From positions 89,025 to 130,576 of the forward strand of contig JAUVHR010000001.1 of assembly GCA_030593165.1 (NCBI GenBank): a DNA stretch of 41,552 nucleotides, read 5' to 3'. Below, one piece after another: positions 8,414-17,204 of the stretch (its first letter is position 1; each line of letters starts with the position of its first letter). Under the pieces are notes generated by a model. That model saw only the letters and a program-made list of their open reading frames with translations. It was not told the DNA's origin and did not search any database. The DNA is from Candidatus Thorarchaeota archaeon (GTDB taxonomy: Archaea; Asgardarchaeota; Thorarchaeia; Thorarchaeales; Thorarchaeaceae). Made by a program: the position numbers and the translations under genes.

Positions 8414-9436
8414 TCAATAGTTCAAATTAATGAGGGCATGACCAATCTCTTGGTCCGAAACATTGGCGTGTTTCAACACAGAGTACCTTCCTCTCTTCTC
8501 CATGATTCTTAGAGCATGATGAATATTCTCTAGGAACAGATTTCGTGGTATACTCATCTCACCCAGCGATGTTGGCATCCCTCTTTTTCTCATGAACTCG
8601 ATTACACTATTTGCGGAGTGCTTGGAGTATCCTACTTCATTGAGGAAGTGCAAACACAAAGGTGTCGTAAAAGCAACTTGAAGTCCATGAAGATCACAAG
8701 CATCTCGATCCATGGCGTGTGATATCGCGTGTTCAGTTCCTGAGCAGGGCCTTGAGCTACCGAACTGGCTCATTGCCTTCCCACAATCAATTTGAGCCCG
8801 AATAAGCGTTTCAAGATTATCGGTATTCAGTACAGAGTCTAGGGCTTTGCTAACAAACGAGAAAATTCCGTCATCGAACGGTTCGTCAAATTTCTCATGG
8901 CCTAGGCGCCACTCAGCTAGACTGGACGTCTTACAGATTATATCGCCTATCCCCGCGAGCCTGAGTCTCGGTGGTGCCTCAGATACGATGGACAAGTCCC
9001 CCACGACTGCAATCGGACTCTTACATTTCTCCGAATATCTATAACCATTATGACTGACCGATGCAACGTCACTTGCAATTCCATCATGCGATGCAGCAGT
9101 GGGTATGGCCATCCAATCAAGCCCGTTATCTCTAGCAAGCAGTTTGGCAATATCGATACTGCGACCACCACCAAACCCAAGGATGATATCGATATCCGGT
9201 TTGATGCCTTTAGAACCAGCATCATACTGCGAAACCATCAGCCATTCGTCTTTGATTCCCAGTAGTTCGTCCACACTTACTCCGTACCTAGAGTATACCT
9301 GCTCATCAGTGACAATCAGAGGATGTCTATACTCTCCTAGCAAGTCCCCGACTCTTACTATCACACCCTCGCCTATGATAACGGTACGGGGATCTGCTGA
9401 TGACATAGTCACTCTACAAAGCGAACTATCTCTCAT
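8414..9436 (-). CDS. egsA: sn-Glycerol-1-phosphate dehydrogenase
   Basis: LGFGGGRSIDIAKLLA, IPTAASHDGIASDVASV, SSRPCSGTEHAISHAMD motifs; start may be internal (about 9406). Confidence 0.92.
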   Translation of the reverse strand: MRDSSLCRVTMSSADPRTVIIGEGVIVRVGDLLGEYRHPLIVTDEQVYSRYGVSVDELLGIKDEWLMVSQYDAGSKGIKPDIDIILGFGGGRSIDIAKLLARDNGLDWMAIPTAASHDGIASDVASVSHNGYRYSEKCKSPIAVVGDLSIVSEAPPRLRLAGIGDIICKTSSLAEWRLGHEKFDEPFDDGIFSFVSKALDSVLNTDNLETLIRAQIDCGKAMSQFGSSRPCSGTEHAISHAMDRDACDLHGLQVAFTTPLCLHFLNEVGYSKHSANSVIEFMRKRGMPTSLGEMSIPRNLFLENIHHALRIMEKRGRYSVLKHANVSDQEIGHALINLNY

Positions 9437-9602
9437 TGTTAAGCTCTTCCATCACGCGTCAAATACGATGATTCTCCCGTTATATTACGTAGATCATATA
9501 ATGAAAATCAACAGTGCGCCGTGTGAGAAGGAGCGAGTGTTTTCTCGGTAACACTAGACCATATACATCCATTCACAAATGACCCGCATGGAGTCGTGTC
9601 AG

Positions 9603-10100
9603 ATGACCCAGTACGTCAAGGTTGCTCTAATGGGGTCCGGTTTCGCTGGTAAATCAACACTAATCAAACTGCTTACTGATAAGATTGACACTCTCAAGAC
9701 GAACTATCAACCCACAGCTGGAATGGACTGTGGTACTATCACCCTTGACAAAATCACGAAAGTCGTCCTTGTGGAGATGGGCGGCCAGACACATTTTGAG
9801 TTCATGTGGCCTGATTTGTTACGGGGAAGCAAAATGGTGGTTGTAGTAACAGAGAGCACCCCAAAGGCTGTTCTCAAGACACGACAGCTTCTCAGCAAGT
9901 ACAAGGACCAGCTTGCAGGCATGCAGATTATTGCAGTCGCAAACAAGCAAGATATTCCTGGATCCATGAGGCCTGCGTCCGTCCAAGATCTTCTAGGTGT
10001 TCCAACCTACGGAATGGTTGCAGTGGACCCCAAACAACGAGTTCACGGCTATCGACTGATTGTGGAAGGGCTAAAGGGAATGGTCCAAATTGCAGGATAG
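9603..10100 (+). CDS. Arf-like small GTPase
   Basis: P-loop GSGFAGKST, G3 VEMGGQTHF, G4 NKQDIPG; Arf-style GGQ; start could be 9579. Confidence 0.85.
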   Translation: MTQYVKVALMGSGFAGKSTLIKLLTDKIDTLKTNYQPTAGMDCGTITLDKITKVVLVEMGGQTHFEFMWPDLLRGSKMVVVVTESTPKAVLKTRQLLSKYKDQLAGMQIIAVANKQDIPGSMRPASVQDLLGVPTYGMVAVDPKQRVHGYRLIVEGLKGMVQIAG

Positions 10101-10161
10101 ATTTTCTACAATTGAAAACTCCCTAATCCGTTCCCAAATCCTTTTATACATACTACAAAAC

Positions 10162-10277
10162 GGCTCATTCACCTAGGACACGGGCGAGTGAGCTGTCAGT
10201 CCACCAGGGCTTTCTGCGAGTCCGTCCGGGAATAGTGTCTTTTAGGTGAGTCAAAGCCTCCCTGGTAAGGTGAAACA
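10162..10277 (+). promoter_or_regulatory. Candidate structured 5' leader of the rpoD operon
   Basis: TATA-like CTTTTATA (10141-10148); GCTCATTC/GAGTGAGC (10163-10170/10186-10193); CACCTA/TAGGTG + GACAC/GTGTC (10170-10181/10235-10248); ACCAGGGCTTT/AAAGCC..CTGGT (10203-10213/10253-10266). Confidence 0.5.
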
Positions 10278-11078
10278 ATGGAAGTCACAATCCTTCACAA
10301 AGATGAGAATGTCATCCATTTCCTGTTGGAAGGTGTTGATGTGGCATTTGCGAACGCACTCAGGAGGACCATGATTAACCGACTGCCTGCAATGGCAATC
10401 GATGAGGTCCTAGTCCTTGAGAACACAAGTGTCATGTTCGACGAAATGCTAGCGCAGCGACTCGGTCTTATCCCCCTGACGACCGACCTAGACTCATACA
10501 ATCTTCCACGAAACTGTGACTGTGAAGGAAAGGGATGCAGCTTATGTCAATGCACACTCACCTTAGAGAAAGAGGCAGACGAAGAAGAAATGATTGTCTA
10601 CTCTGGCGATTTATCATCTCAGGATCCAAAAGTGATTCCTGCGACAGATGGGATTCCCCTAGTGAAGCTTGCTCCTCGTCAGAGCATAATCGTTGAGGCC
10701 TATGCTAGGCTTGGAACCGGTTCAGAGAATGCCAAGTTCCAGCCAGTTGCCACAGTGGCTTACAAGTATGTTCCTGTTGTTAGCGTAGACAAGACAAAGT
10801 GTGATCAATGCGGTGCCTGTGTGGAGGTATGCCCAAAGAATATCCTAATCATTGAGGGCGATACACTGTCTACTCAGAACACTCTGGACTGTAGTCTGTG
10901 TGAAATTTGCGTCAAAGAGTGCGAACCTAGCGCCATCATTATTGACTCCAAGAAGGATAGTTTTCTCTTCAAAGTAGAGTCCTCGGGTGCACTGCCTCCT
11001 GAGGAGATTGCAGAACGGGCAGCAGAGATATTGAAAGAGAGAATCAGAGTGGCACTTGATTTCACAAACTCGCTGTGA
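10278..11078 (+). CDS. rpoD: DNA-directed RNA polymerase subunit D with two 4Fe-4S motifs
   Basis: FALRRTMINRLPAMAIDEV-type alpha-like core; CDQCGACVEVCPKN and CSLCEICVKECEPS ferredoxin motifs. Confidence 0.96.
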   Translation: MEVTILHKDENVIHFLLEGVDVAFANALRRTMINRLPAMAIDEVLVLENTSVMFDEMLAQRLGLIPLTTDLDSYNLPRNCDCEGKGCSLCQCTLTLEKEADEEEMIVYSGDLSSQDPKVIPATDGIPLVKLAPRQSIIVEAYARLGTGSENAKFQPVATVAYKYVPVVSVDKTKCDQCGACVEVCPKNILIIEGDTLSTQNTLDCSLCEICVKECEPSAIIIDSKKDSFLFKVESSGALPPEEIAERAAEILKERIRVALDFTNSL

Positions 11079-11089
11079 GGTGTATCGAC

Positions 11090-11452
11090 ATGGTGCGAGC
11101 TGGACCAACTGATCCCAATACACGCGCACTCATTAACGCGCTTAGAAAGATATCAACGAAGCACAATGTTGGCATATGGAAAAGGGTCGCTGAACTAGTA
11201 GCCCGGCCAGCTAGGAAACGTCCCACTGTAAACGTAGGAAAGATTGCACGACATACCAATGCAGGAGATGTGGTGATTGTACCCGGAAAGGTACTTGCCT
11301 CAGGAACTATAGCCCATAAAGTGACAGTTGCTGCTCTGAATGCATCTGCTGCTGCAAGGTCGGTTATCGTCGATGCTGGGGGTTCACTGATTTCAATCGA
11401 TGAGCTACTCACAAAAACCCCGAAGGGGACTGATGTCACTATTATCACATGA
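11090..11452 (+). CDS. rpl18e: Ribosomal protein L18e
   Basis: GPTDPNTRALINALRKISTKHNVGIWKRVAELVARPARKRPTVNVGKI. Confidence 0.95.
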   Translation: MVRAGPTDPNTRALINALRKISTKHNVGIWKRVAELVARPARKRPTVNVGKIARHTNAGDVVIVPGKVLASGTIAHKVTVAALNASAAARSVIVDAGGSLISIDELLTKTPKGTDVTIIT

Positions 11453-11462
11453 GGTGGTCCCA

Positions 11463-11915
11463 ATGAGTGAAGGAGCGATAAAAGTCTACGATGCAGACAA
11501 CATGGTTATTGGACGACTATCGGCAAAGGTTGCAAAGGCTGCACTCTTAGGTGATAGAGTGGTCATAGTGAACGTTGAGAAGGCAATCATCACAGGTGAC
11601 AGAAAGACCGTCATAAAAGCATACAAGGAAAAGTTCAACATACGGACTTCATACAATCCAAGGAAAGGACCATTCCACCACCGTCGACCGGACAAACTGG
11701 TCCGACGGATTCTACGAGGGATGCTACCTTGGCCCAAGCCCAGAGGCAAGGCTGCCTTTAAACGAATCCACGTGTATATAGGAATTCCCGAGAAATATGC
11801 AAACATGGAGAAGATTATTCTGGAAGGGTCAAAATATCATAGCCTTACTCGTAAGTTCATCACGATAGCTGATTTGAGTCAAGAACTTGGCTGGAGACAT
11901 CCGGAGGTTATGTGA
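11463..11915 (+). CDS. rpl13: Ribosomal protein L13
   Basis: VYDADNMVIGRLSAKVAKAALLGDRVVIVNVEKAIITG...GPFHHRRPDKLVRRILRGMLPWPKPRGKAAFKRIHVYIGIP. Confidence 0.96.
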   Translation: MSEGAIKVYDADNMVIGRLSAKVAKAALLGDRVVIVNVEKAIITGDRKTVIKAYKEKFNIRTSYNPRKGPFHHRRPDKLVRRILRGMLPWPKPRGKAAFKRIHVYIGIPEKYANMEKIILEGSKYHSLTRKFITIADLSQELGWRHPEVM

Positions 11916-11916
11916 G

Positions 11917-12315
11917 ATGCGAGTTGTTGTTTCAACTGGAAAACGAAAGACAAGTCTTGCAAAGGCCACAGTAAAGAACGGATCTGGTAGAATTCGAATT
12001 AACGGAACACCACTTGAAATCCTCCAACCCGAGATTGCACGTCTAAGGGTGACCGAGGCCTTGATCCTATTCGGTGAAGATTGGAAGAGGTATGACATCA
12101 AGGTGAGAGTGCGAGGTGGTGGTTTCATGAGTCAGGCTGACGCTATCAGGATGGCCATTGCTACTGGATTGTTTCGAATGAGTCAGGACTTTGAGGCTCG
12201 CTCAAGGATGCTTGAGCACGACAGAACAATGCTTGTGGGGGACCCACGAAGAACAGAACCGAAGAAGTTCGGAGGCCCCTCAGCAAGATCAAGATTTCAG
12301 AAATCATACAGGTAA
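11917..12315 (+). CDS. rps9: Ribosomal protein S9
   Basis: STGKRKTSLAKATVKNGSGRIRING...DRTMLVGDPRRTEPKKFGGPSARSRFQKSYR. Confidence 0.96.
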   Translation: MRVVVSTGKRKTSLAKATVKNGSGRIRINGTPLEILQPEIARLRVTEALILFGEDWKRYDIKVRVRGGGFMSQADAIRMAIATGLFRMSQDFEARSRMLEHDRTMLVGDPRRTEPKKFGGPSARSRFQKSYR

Positions 12316-12327
12316 GGTGGCGATAGG

Positions 12328-12546
12328 ATGATTGTACCAGTACGATGTTTCACATGCGGAAAAGTCGTGGCAGACAAATATGAAGAGTTTAAGCGTCAAA
12401 TCCGACAGGGCGAGGACCCTGCAGTCGTTCTTGACGGTCTGGGTCTTTCAAGATATTGTTGTCGCAGGATGCTGCTATCACACATTGATGTGATTGATAG
12501 CTTCATGGCCTTTGCTGCCACTAATGTTCCGGAGGGCAACACATGA
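12328..12546 (+). CDS. rpoN: DNA-directed RNA polymerase subunit N
   Basis: [21 protein letters not shown]...[20 protein letters not shown]. Confidence 0.96.
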   Translation: MIVPVRCFTCGKVVADKYEEFKRQIRQGEDPAVVLDGLGLSRYCCRRMLLSHIDVIDSFMAFAATNVPEGNT

Positions 12547-13181
12547 TTAGCGATGGAGAAATGTCAGAGGCTGATCTTCTTGCCCCGATGGATAAGTACC
12601 TCGCGGCGGGTTGTCATATTGGCACACAAGTGAAAACACAGGACATGGAACCATTTGTCTACAGACAGAGGCCCATTGGACTGTACGTTCTTGATGTTCG
12701 AAAGACCGATGAACGAATCAGGACTGCTGGTAAATTCCTTTCGAGGTTTGACCCCAGCAAGGTAGTTGTAGTTTCTGGAAGAGTCTACGGTAAGAAACCC
12801 GTGGAAACCTTTGCATACTACACTGGTGCCCATGCGTTCACAGATAGATTCATTCCCGGAACACTGACAAATCCGAATATCGCTGGTCCTCGTATCTACA
12901 TCGAGCCCGAGCTTGTGATTCTGACAGACCCACGAACTGACCAGCAGGCGCTCTCTGAAGCTGCGAAGATTGGAGTCCCTGTCATTGCTCTCTGTGACAC
13001 TGATAACATGACCACAAATGTGGATTATGTCATACCTTCTAACAATCGAGGTCGGAAGGCTTTAGCCCTGGTCTATTTCCTTCTATCAAGGCAGGTGCTC
13101 AGAGAACGCGGCGACATATCCCCCGATGGTGAAGCTGCATTCACAGCAGAGGACTTTGAACCACAACTCCAACGTTTCTAG
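12543..13181 (+). CDS. rps2: Ribosomal protein S2
   Basis: [25 protein letters not shown]...[40 protein letters not shown]. Confidence 0.95.
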   Translation: MISDGEMSEADLLAPMDKYLAAGCHIGTQVKTQDMEPFVYRQRPIGLYVLDVRKTDERIRTAGKFLSRFDPSKVVVVSGRVYGKKPVETFAYYTGAHAFTDRFIPGTLTNPNIAGPRIYIEPELVILTDPRTDQQALSEAAKIGVPVIALCDTDNMTTNVDYVIPSNNRGRKALALVYFLLSRQVLRERGDISPDGEAAFTAEDFEPQLQRF

Positions 13182-13191
13182 ACAACTACTG

Positions 13192-13608
13192 TCAATCAGG
13201 GTGGTCGTATGATTTGCCCTTGATTGACACGATGCCATTATCAGCGTCTACCTCTATCTTCTGACCTGTCTGAATATTACTAATTTCAATTTGGTCTACA
13301 GCGGGGATTTCTGAAATTATACAGCCAACTGCAACAACAGTATCCGTGGATTCGTTCACAATTGCCAGTGGGGCTTTGCCTACTTTCTTGAGTGCATAGA
13401 GCACATAAGACCCAACAGTAGATCCTTTACCTGTCGGAAAGACTAGAATCTTACCTGCAATGGACTTGCCTTCAAGTTCATGCCCCTTCTCAACGATTTC
13501 TCCTGTTTCTGGGTCACATCCCCCAAAGAAGGAAATATCATCACCTGTGACAAGTGCCTCGCCCTCAATCTTCCCCTTGAAAATCCTCCTACCTTTGAAG
13601 CGAGTCAT
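13192..13608 (-). CDS. Aconitase X small (swivel) subunit; probable phosphomevalonate dehydratase small subunit
   Basis: GEALVTGDDISFFGGCDPETGEIVEKGHELEGKSIAGKILVFPTGKGSTVGSYVLYAL; overlaps the large subunit by 4 nt. Confidence 0.9.
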   Translation of the reverse strand: MTRFKGRRIFKGKIEGEALVTGDDISFFGGCDPETGEIVEKGHELEGKSIAGKILVFPTGKGSTVGSYVLYALKKVGKAPLAIVNESTDTVVAVGCIISEIPAVDQIEISNIQTGQKIEVDADNGIVSIKGKSYDHPD

Positions 13609-14792
13609 GTCACTGCCTCCTCAAGGCATTGCTCTATACTTCGTATCTCTGTTTTGAACTTGTTTTTACCACGTGCATAGAAACATGCCTTTGCGGAGTC
13701 CGTCATCAAGCCCTTAAATCGCTCTTTCAATGGGGCCACTGCACAACATGCATCGCTGACTAAGAATGCACCAGCATTTTCGATTGTTTCATAATATCCC
13801 ATCATGATGGCAAGTTCTTTCGTTGGTTTGGCCGTAGTAATCCACACAGTCTTACCCTCTGCGACTCTCTTACCTTCCAATAGCTCAGCCACTCTTGCAA
13901 TCTCTTTGATGCTTGCATGGGGGCATCCTATACTGATAAAATCAATATCAGCTTCATCATCATCGAGAGTCATACGAGCAGCGTCCAAGTCTTCCCGAGT
14001 TACTACCTCAGTCCTATCAGGCACTAATGTTCTGTTGGGAGTAATGTTCTCCATGTGAAACAGTGCCACTCCACCATAAGTTGCAACTGAGGCTGAGAAT
14101 GACTTCAGTTTTTCCATTGTGACACTTACGATTCCAGTAATGTAGGGTATCTCCTTACCGGTGCGCACGCCGATTACATGTCCGAGGAGTCCAAAGTCAT
14201 CGGTGTCCTCAAGTTTGGTTTGAACCTCATACTTGACCTGTGCTATCCTGTTCTCCCGCAAGTGGAGTCCGTATTCTGCTGTTCTCCCTGTGAGGGCTGC
14301 AGCCAATGCACTTGGTCCACCTTCCCTATTGGTCAAAGCTCCAATTACCGAATTAGCAAAACACACTGCAGAGGACTCTGCCCAAGCTATATGTTCTCCA
14401 TAGTGTGGAAGATTTCCTATCAGATAGGGCGTACAAGTGCAGGTCGTCACAACACCCATTCTGTTGAAGATATCGACCACCCTCTGCTGATTTCTAGCAA
14501 AATCGTTATTGATTCCATGCTTTTTCCACTCTACCAAGTCCATACCAGCAGGATTCAGAGTAGTGAGGACCTTTGTTCTCCCATCCTCGGCCATTCCTGC
14601 AAGATACTCGAGACCGGCCTCTCCAAGATTATGGTAGGAAACTCCTGCAATTTGAACGCTGGAAACAGAAATCAGGCGCTCCGCACCATAGATTTCACCT
14701 AGTGTTGTAATAATCTCCATGGACTTCTTGGTTGCTTTCCCATACTTTCCATCCAGCATCTCCTGCTCTTCTCTGGAAAGATCCATTACCAA
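13605..14792 (-). CDS. Aconitase X catalytic subunit; probable phosphomevalonate dehydratase large subunit
   Basis: VQIAGVSYHNLGEAGLEYL, CTCTPYLIGNLPHYGEHIAWAESSAVCFANSVIGALTNREGGPSALAAALTGRTAEYG. Confidence 0.92.
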   Translation of the reverse strand: MVMDLSREEQEMLDGKYGKATKKSMEIITTLGEIYGAERLISVSSVQIAGVSYHNLGEAGLEYLAGMAEDGRTKVLTTLNPAGMDLVEWKKHGINNDFARNQQRVVDIFNRMGVVTTCTCTPYLIGNLPHYGEHIAWAESSAVCFANSVIGALTNREGGPSALAAALTGRTAEYGLHLRENRIAQVKYEVQTKLEDTDDFGLLGHVIGVRTGKEIPYITGIVSVTMEKLKSFSASVATYGGVALFHMENITPNRTLVPDRTEVVTREDLDAARMTLDDDEADIDFISIGCPHASIKEIARVAELLEGKRVAEGKTVWITTAKPTKELAIMMGYYETIENAGAFLVSDACCAVAPLKERFKGLMTDSAKACFYARGKNKFKTEIRSIEQCLEEAVT

Positions 14793-14793
14793 G

Positions 14794-16110
14794 TCACTCT
14801 CCTAGAAACTTCTTCAAGTCAACACTTGGAAACTTGGCTCTTTCATAGCTCTTTCCCTCTGTTTCTAATGGTTTAGTGCAATCGAACCCACACTTGGTAG
14901 TCAACTTAGTTCCACTCTCAGCACTCGGGTCCAAGCTACTTCCTGGCTCCTTGTCTTTGATAAGCAAGTCTACATCAGCTTGAAACCTTGTAGCGAATGC
15001 CCACTCTCTATCGTACCTTGACTGTCTATCATAGATGTCTATGTCTTCATCATATATCCAGACATGTTTGGCACTGTGATGTCCGGCAAACGCGGCTTCG
15101 ATTGCTTTCAGACCGTCATCTTCATACTTCTTACGAATCTTTACGGCTACGTGAAGCCAGCTAGATCCTCCTGGAGTGATGTTCACATCAATTACATCTA
15201 TTCCTAGGTCCTTGACTTTCTTGTAGACGGTTGGTTCTCTGGGCATACCCATGAGAATCTTATGTTCTGCATGTCCAGGAAGAAGTCCTTGCCAAATTGC
15301 ATTCTTTCTGTGTGTAATCTTCTTCACTTCGAAGACTGGCTCTTGTCGAACGACATCAACTGTTTCTGTGAGGTCTATGAATGGGCCTTCGTCGTGCTTC
15401 TCATCCAGAATCACTCTTCCCTCAAGAACAAACTCACATTCAGCTGGTATCAACAAGTCAACTGTTTTTGCTCTTACCACCTTGATTGGCTGGAGCGCAT
15501 TGGCGATTTCTAGCTCATTAATGCCAGTTTCCACACTGGTTGCCGCTGCAATCAACACTTCTGGAGCGTTTCCAATACAGAATGCAACGTCCACCTCTCC
15601 ATTCTTCTCAAGGAATCTATGAAAGTCCCGACCTTGCACTACTCGTGCGACCATGCGATTTTCACCAATCTGCATAGCCCTATGAAAATCAAGATTCTGT
15701 CCATAATCGGGGTCTGCAGCCACAACAACACCCGAGGAGATGTATGGGCCACCATCAATCTCATTATGGACAAGAATTGGCAGCTGACTCAGGTCAACAC
15801 CATCATGTACAACTTCCTGACAAGTGGCTTCTGTGACTTCTTCAGGTACGCTACGATTCTCAATCGCCTTTGTCAAAGTGGGGATTATGTCTTCAGTTCT
15901 GATTCCAAAGTAATCAGCAATCTGACTTTTCGTACAAAAGAGATTTCCAGCAACTCGAAAGTCACTGTCACTTAGGTTCTCAAATAGGACCGGTTTTGGT
16001 TCAATAGCACTGAGAACACCAGCAATCTCTAGGTTCTTGGATATGCTCCTACTAACGACCGTCAGTTTGTTATCTTCACGAAGCTTGTTGATGTATTTTT
16101 CAAGTATCAT
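14794..16110 (-). CDS. UbiD-family decarboxylase; probable trans-anhydromevalonate 5-phosphate decarboxylase
   Basis: Full-length UbiD fold (GMPREPTVYKKVKDLGIDVIDVNITPGGSSWLHVAVKI) in an operon with aconitase X and mevalonate kinase. Confidence 0.88.
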   Translation of the reverse strand: MILEKYINKLREDNKLTVVSRSISKNLEIAGVLSAIEPKPVLFENLSDSDFRVAGNLFCTKSQIADYFGIRTEDIIPTLTKAIENRSVPEEVTEATCQEVVHDGVDLSQLPILVHNEIDGGPYISSGVVVAADPDYGQNLDFHRAMQIGENRMVARVVQGRDFHRFLEKNGEVDVAFCIGNAPEVLIAAATSVETGINELEIANALQPIKVVRAKTVDLLIPAECEFVLEGRVILDEKHDEGPFIDLTETVDVVRQEPVFEVKKITHRKNAIWQGLLPGHAEHKILMGMPREPTVYKKVKDLGIDVIDVNITPGGSSWLHVAVKIRKKYEDDGLKAIEAAFAGHHSAKHVWIYDEDIDIYDRQSRYDREWAFATRFQADVDLLIKDKEPGSSLDPSAESGTKLTTKCGFDCTKPLETEGKSYERAKFPSVDLKKFLGE

Positions 16111-16122
16111 GATTCACACCTA

Positions 16123-17064
16123 CTATATTCCGAATGTTGTCGACTGGACGAAAGCGGCGCCACTCTTCTTGAGGACATCTGCAATCTGTATCATTGTGAC
16201 TTCATCAGGAGCTAATGATATCTGATTTCCGCCCCTTCCCGTCCCTGTCATTTTGGCTCCAATTGCTCCATTGTCACGAGCAATCGTGACCAGATTGTCT
16301 AGCTCATCGCATGAAACAGTGAGACTCTGCAGGAGTTCATGATTTCTGTTCATTTGTTTTCCAACTTCTATGGCATCAAGAGAAAACAGTGCATCCCTAG
16401 CCTTGTGCACAAGAATAGTGTAATCCTTTGCTATCGAGCTAAACCACTCCGGATTTTTCTCCTTCTTAGCTCTGACATCTCCAACCACTTCAGTAGTGCT
16501 TGCTGTTAGTCCCGTAGATGCAATCACCAAATACATGGGCTTCTTCAATCTCAGTGTTTCGAACTTGGGAGGCCCTCCGCTAAGGTCTCTTATGTACCAG
16601 ATGAGACCGCCATAAGTAGAAGCTGTGTTATCCAAACCTGAAGGTGTACCATGATAGCCCCTTTCACCCTCGTAGGCAATTCGGTTTATCTCATCATCGT
16701 TTAGACCAAGTCCGTATTCCTCGTTCATTGCTCTTGCAATTGCAACGCAGCTAGCTGCACTTGCACCGAAACCAGATGCACAAGTAAGGTCACCCTCCAA
16801 TTCGATGTATACTCCATCGGTCGATAGATCCACACAAACATGCTGCATGATGTTATCAATGGACACCCTTTGCTCATTCAGTTTCTTCTCTTTATAGCCC
16901 GGTACTGCAGGTCTTCTATCATCAATAGTCCAACCGGGTGAATCTGTTCGACTCACTTTCGCAATGGTTACAGAAGATATCCCAGCAGCCACTGAAGGCA
17001 TTCCATATACAACAAAATGTTCCCCAAACAAGATTGTCTTACCACGGCCTGAACCAATGCTCAT
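16123..17064 (-). CDS. mvk: Mevalonate kinase (GHMP family)
   Basis: GKTILFGEHFVVYGMPSVAAGI, LTCASGFGASAASCVAIARAMNEEYGL, YHGTPSGLDNTASTYGG, KMTGTGRGG. Confidence 0.92.
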   Translation of the reverse strand: MSIGSGRGKTILFGEHFVVYGMPSVAAGISSVTIAKVSRTDSPGWTIDDRRPAVPGYKEKKLNEQRVSIDNIMQHVCVDLSTDGVYIELEGDLTCASGFGASAASCVAIARAMNEEYGLGLNDDEINRIAYEGERGYHGTPSGLDNTASTYGGLIWYIRDLSGGPPKFETLRLKKPMYLVIASTGLTASTTEVVGDVRAKKEKNPEWFSSIAKDYTILVHKARDALFSLDAIEVGKQMNRNHELLQSLTVSCDELDNLVTIARDNGAIGAKMTGTGRGGNQISLAPDEVTMIQIADVLKKSGAAFVQSTTFGI

Positions 17065-17204
17065 GACTTATTCACACTCAAACCCAGAGTTTGGTTAATG
17101 TCAATAATCCCCACTTTTGAACCTTCTCTTCAACACTAGTAAAACCGTGCTTCTCCACAAGATTCTTCTCTGCTGCTCACTAATCCGGACTACTGTAGTA
17201 ACGT

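Noticed and set aside
11062-11463. 133-aa minus-strand ORF
   Set aside because: Antisense to L18e.
14178-14702. 174-aa plus-strand ORF
   Set aside because: Antisense to the clearly homologous aconitase-X large subunit; no recognisable domain.
14794-16110. UbiD-like protein as a ubiquinone biosynthesis enzyme
   Set aside because: Operon context with aconitase X and mevalonate kinase points to the archaeal mevalonate route.
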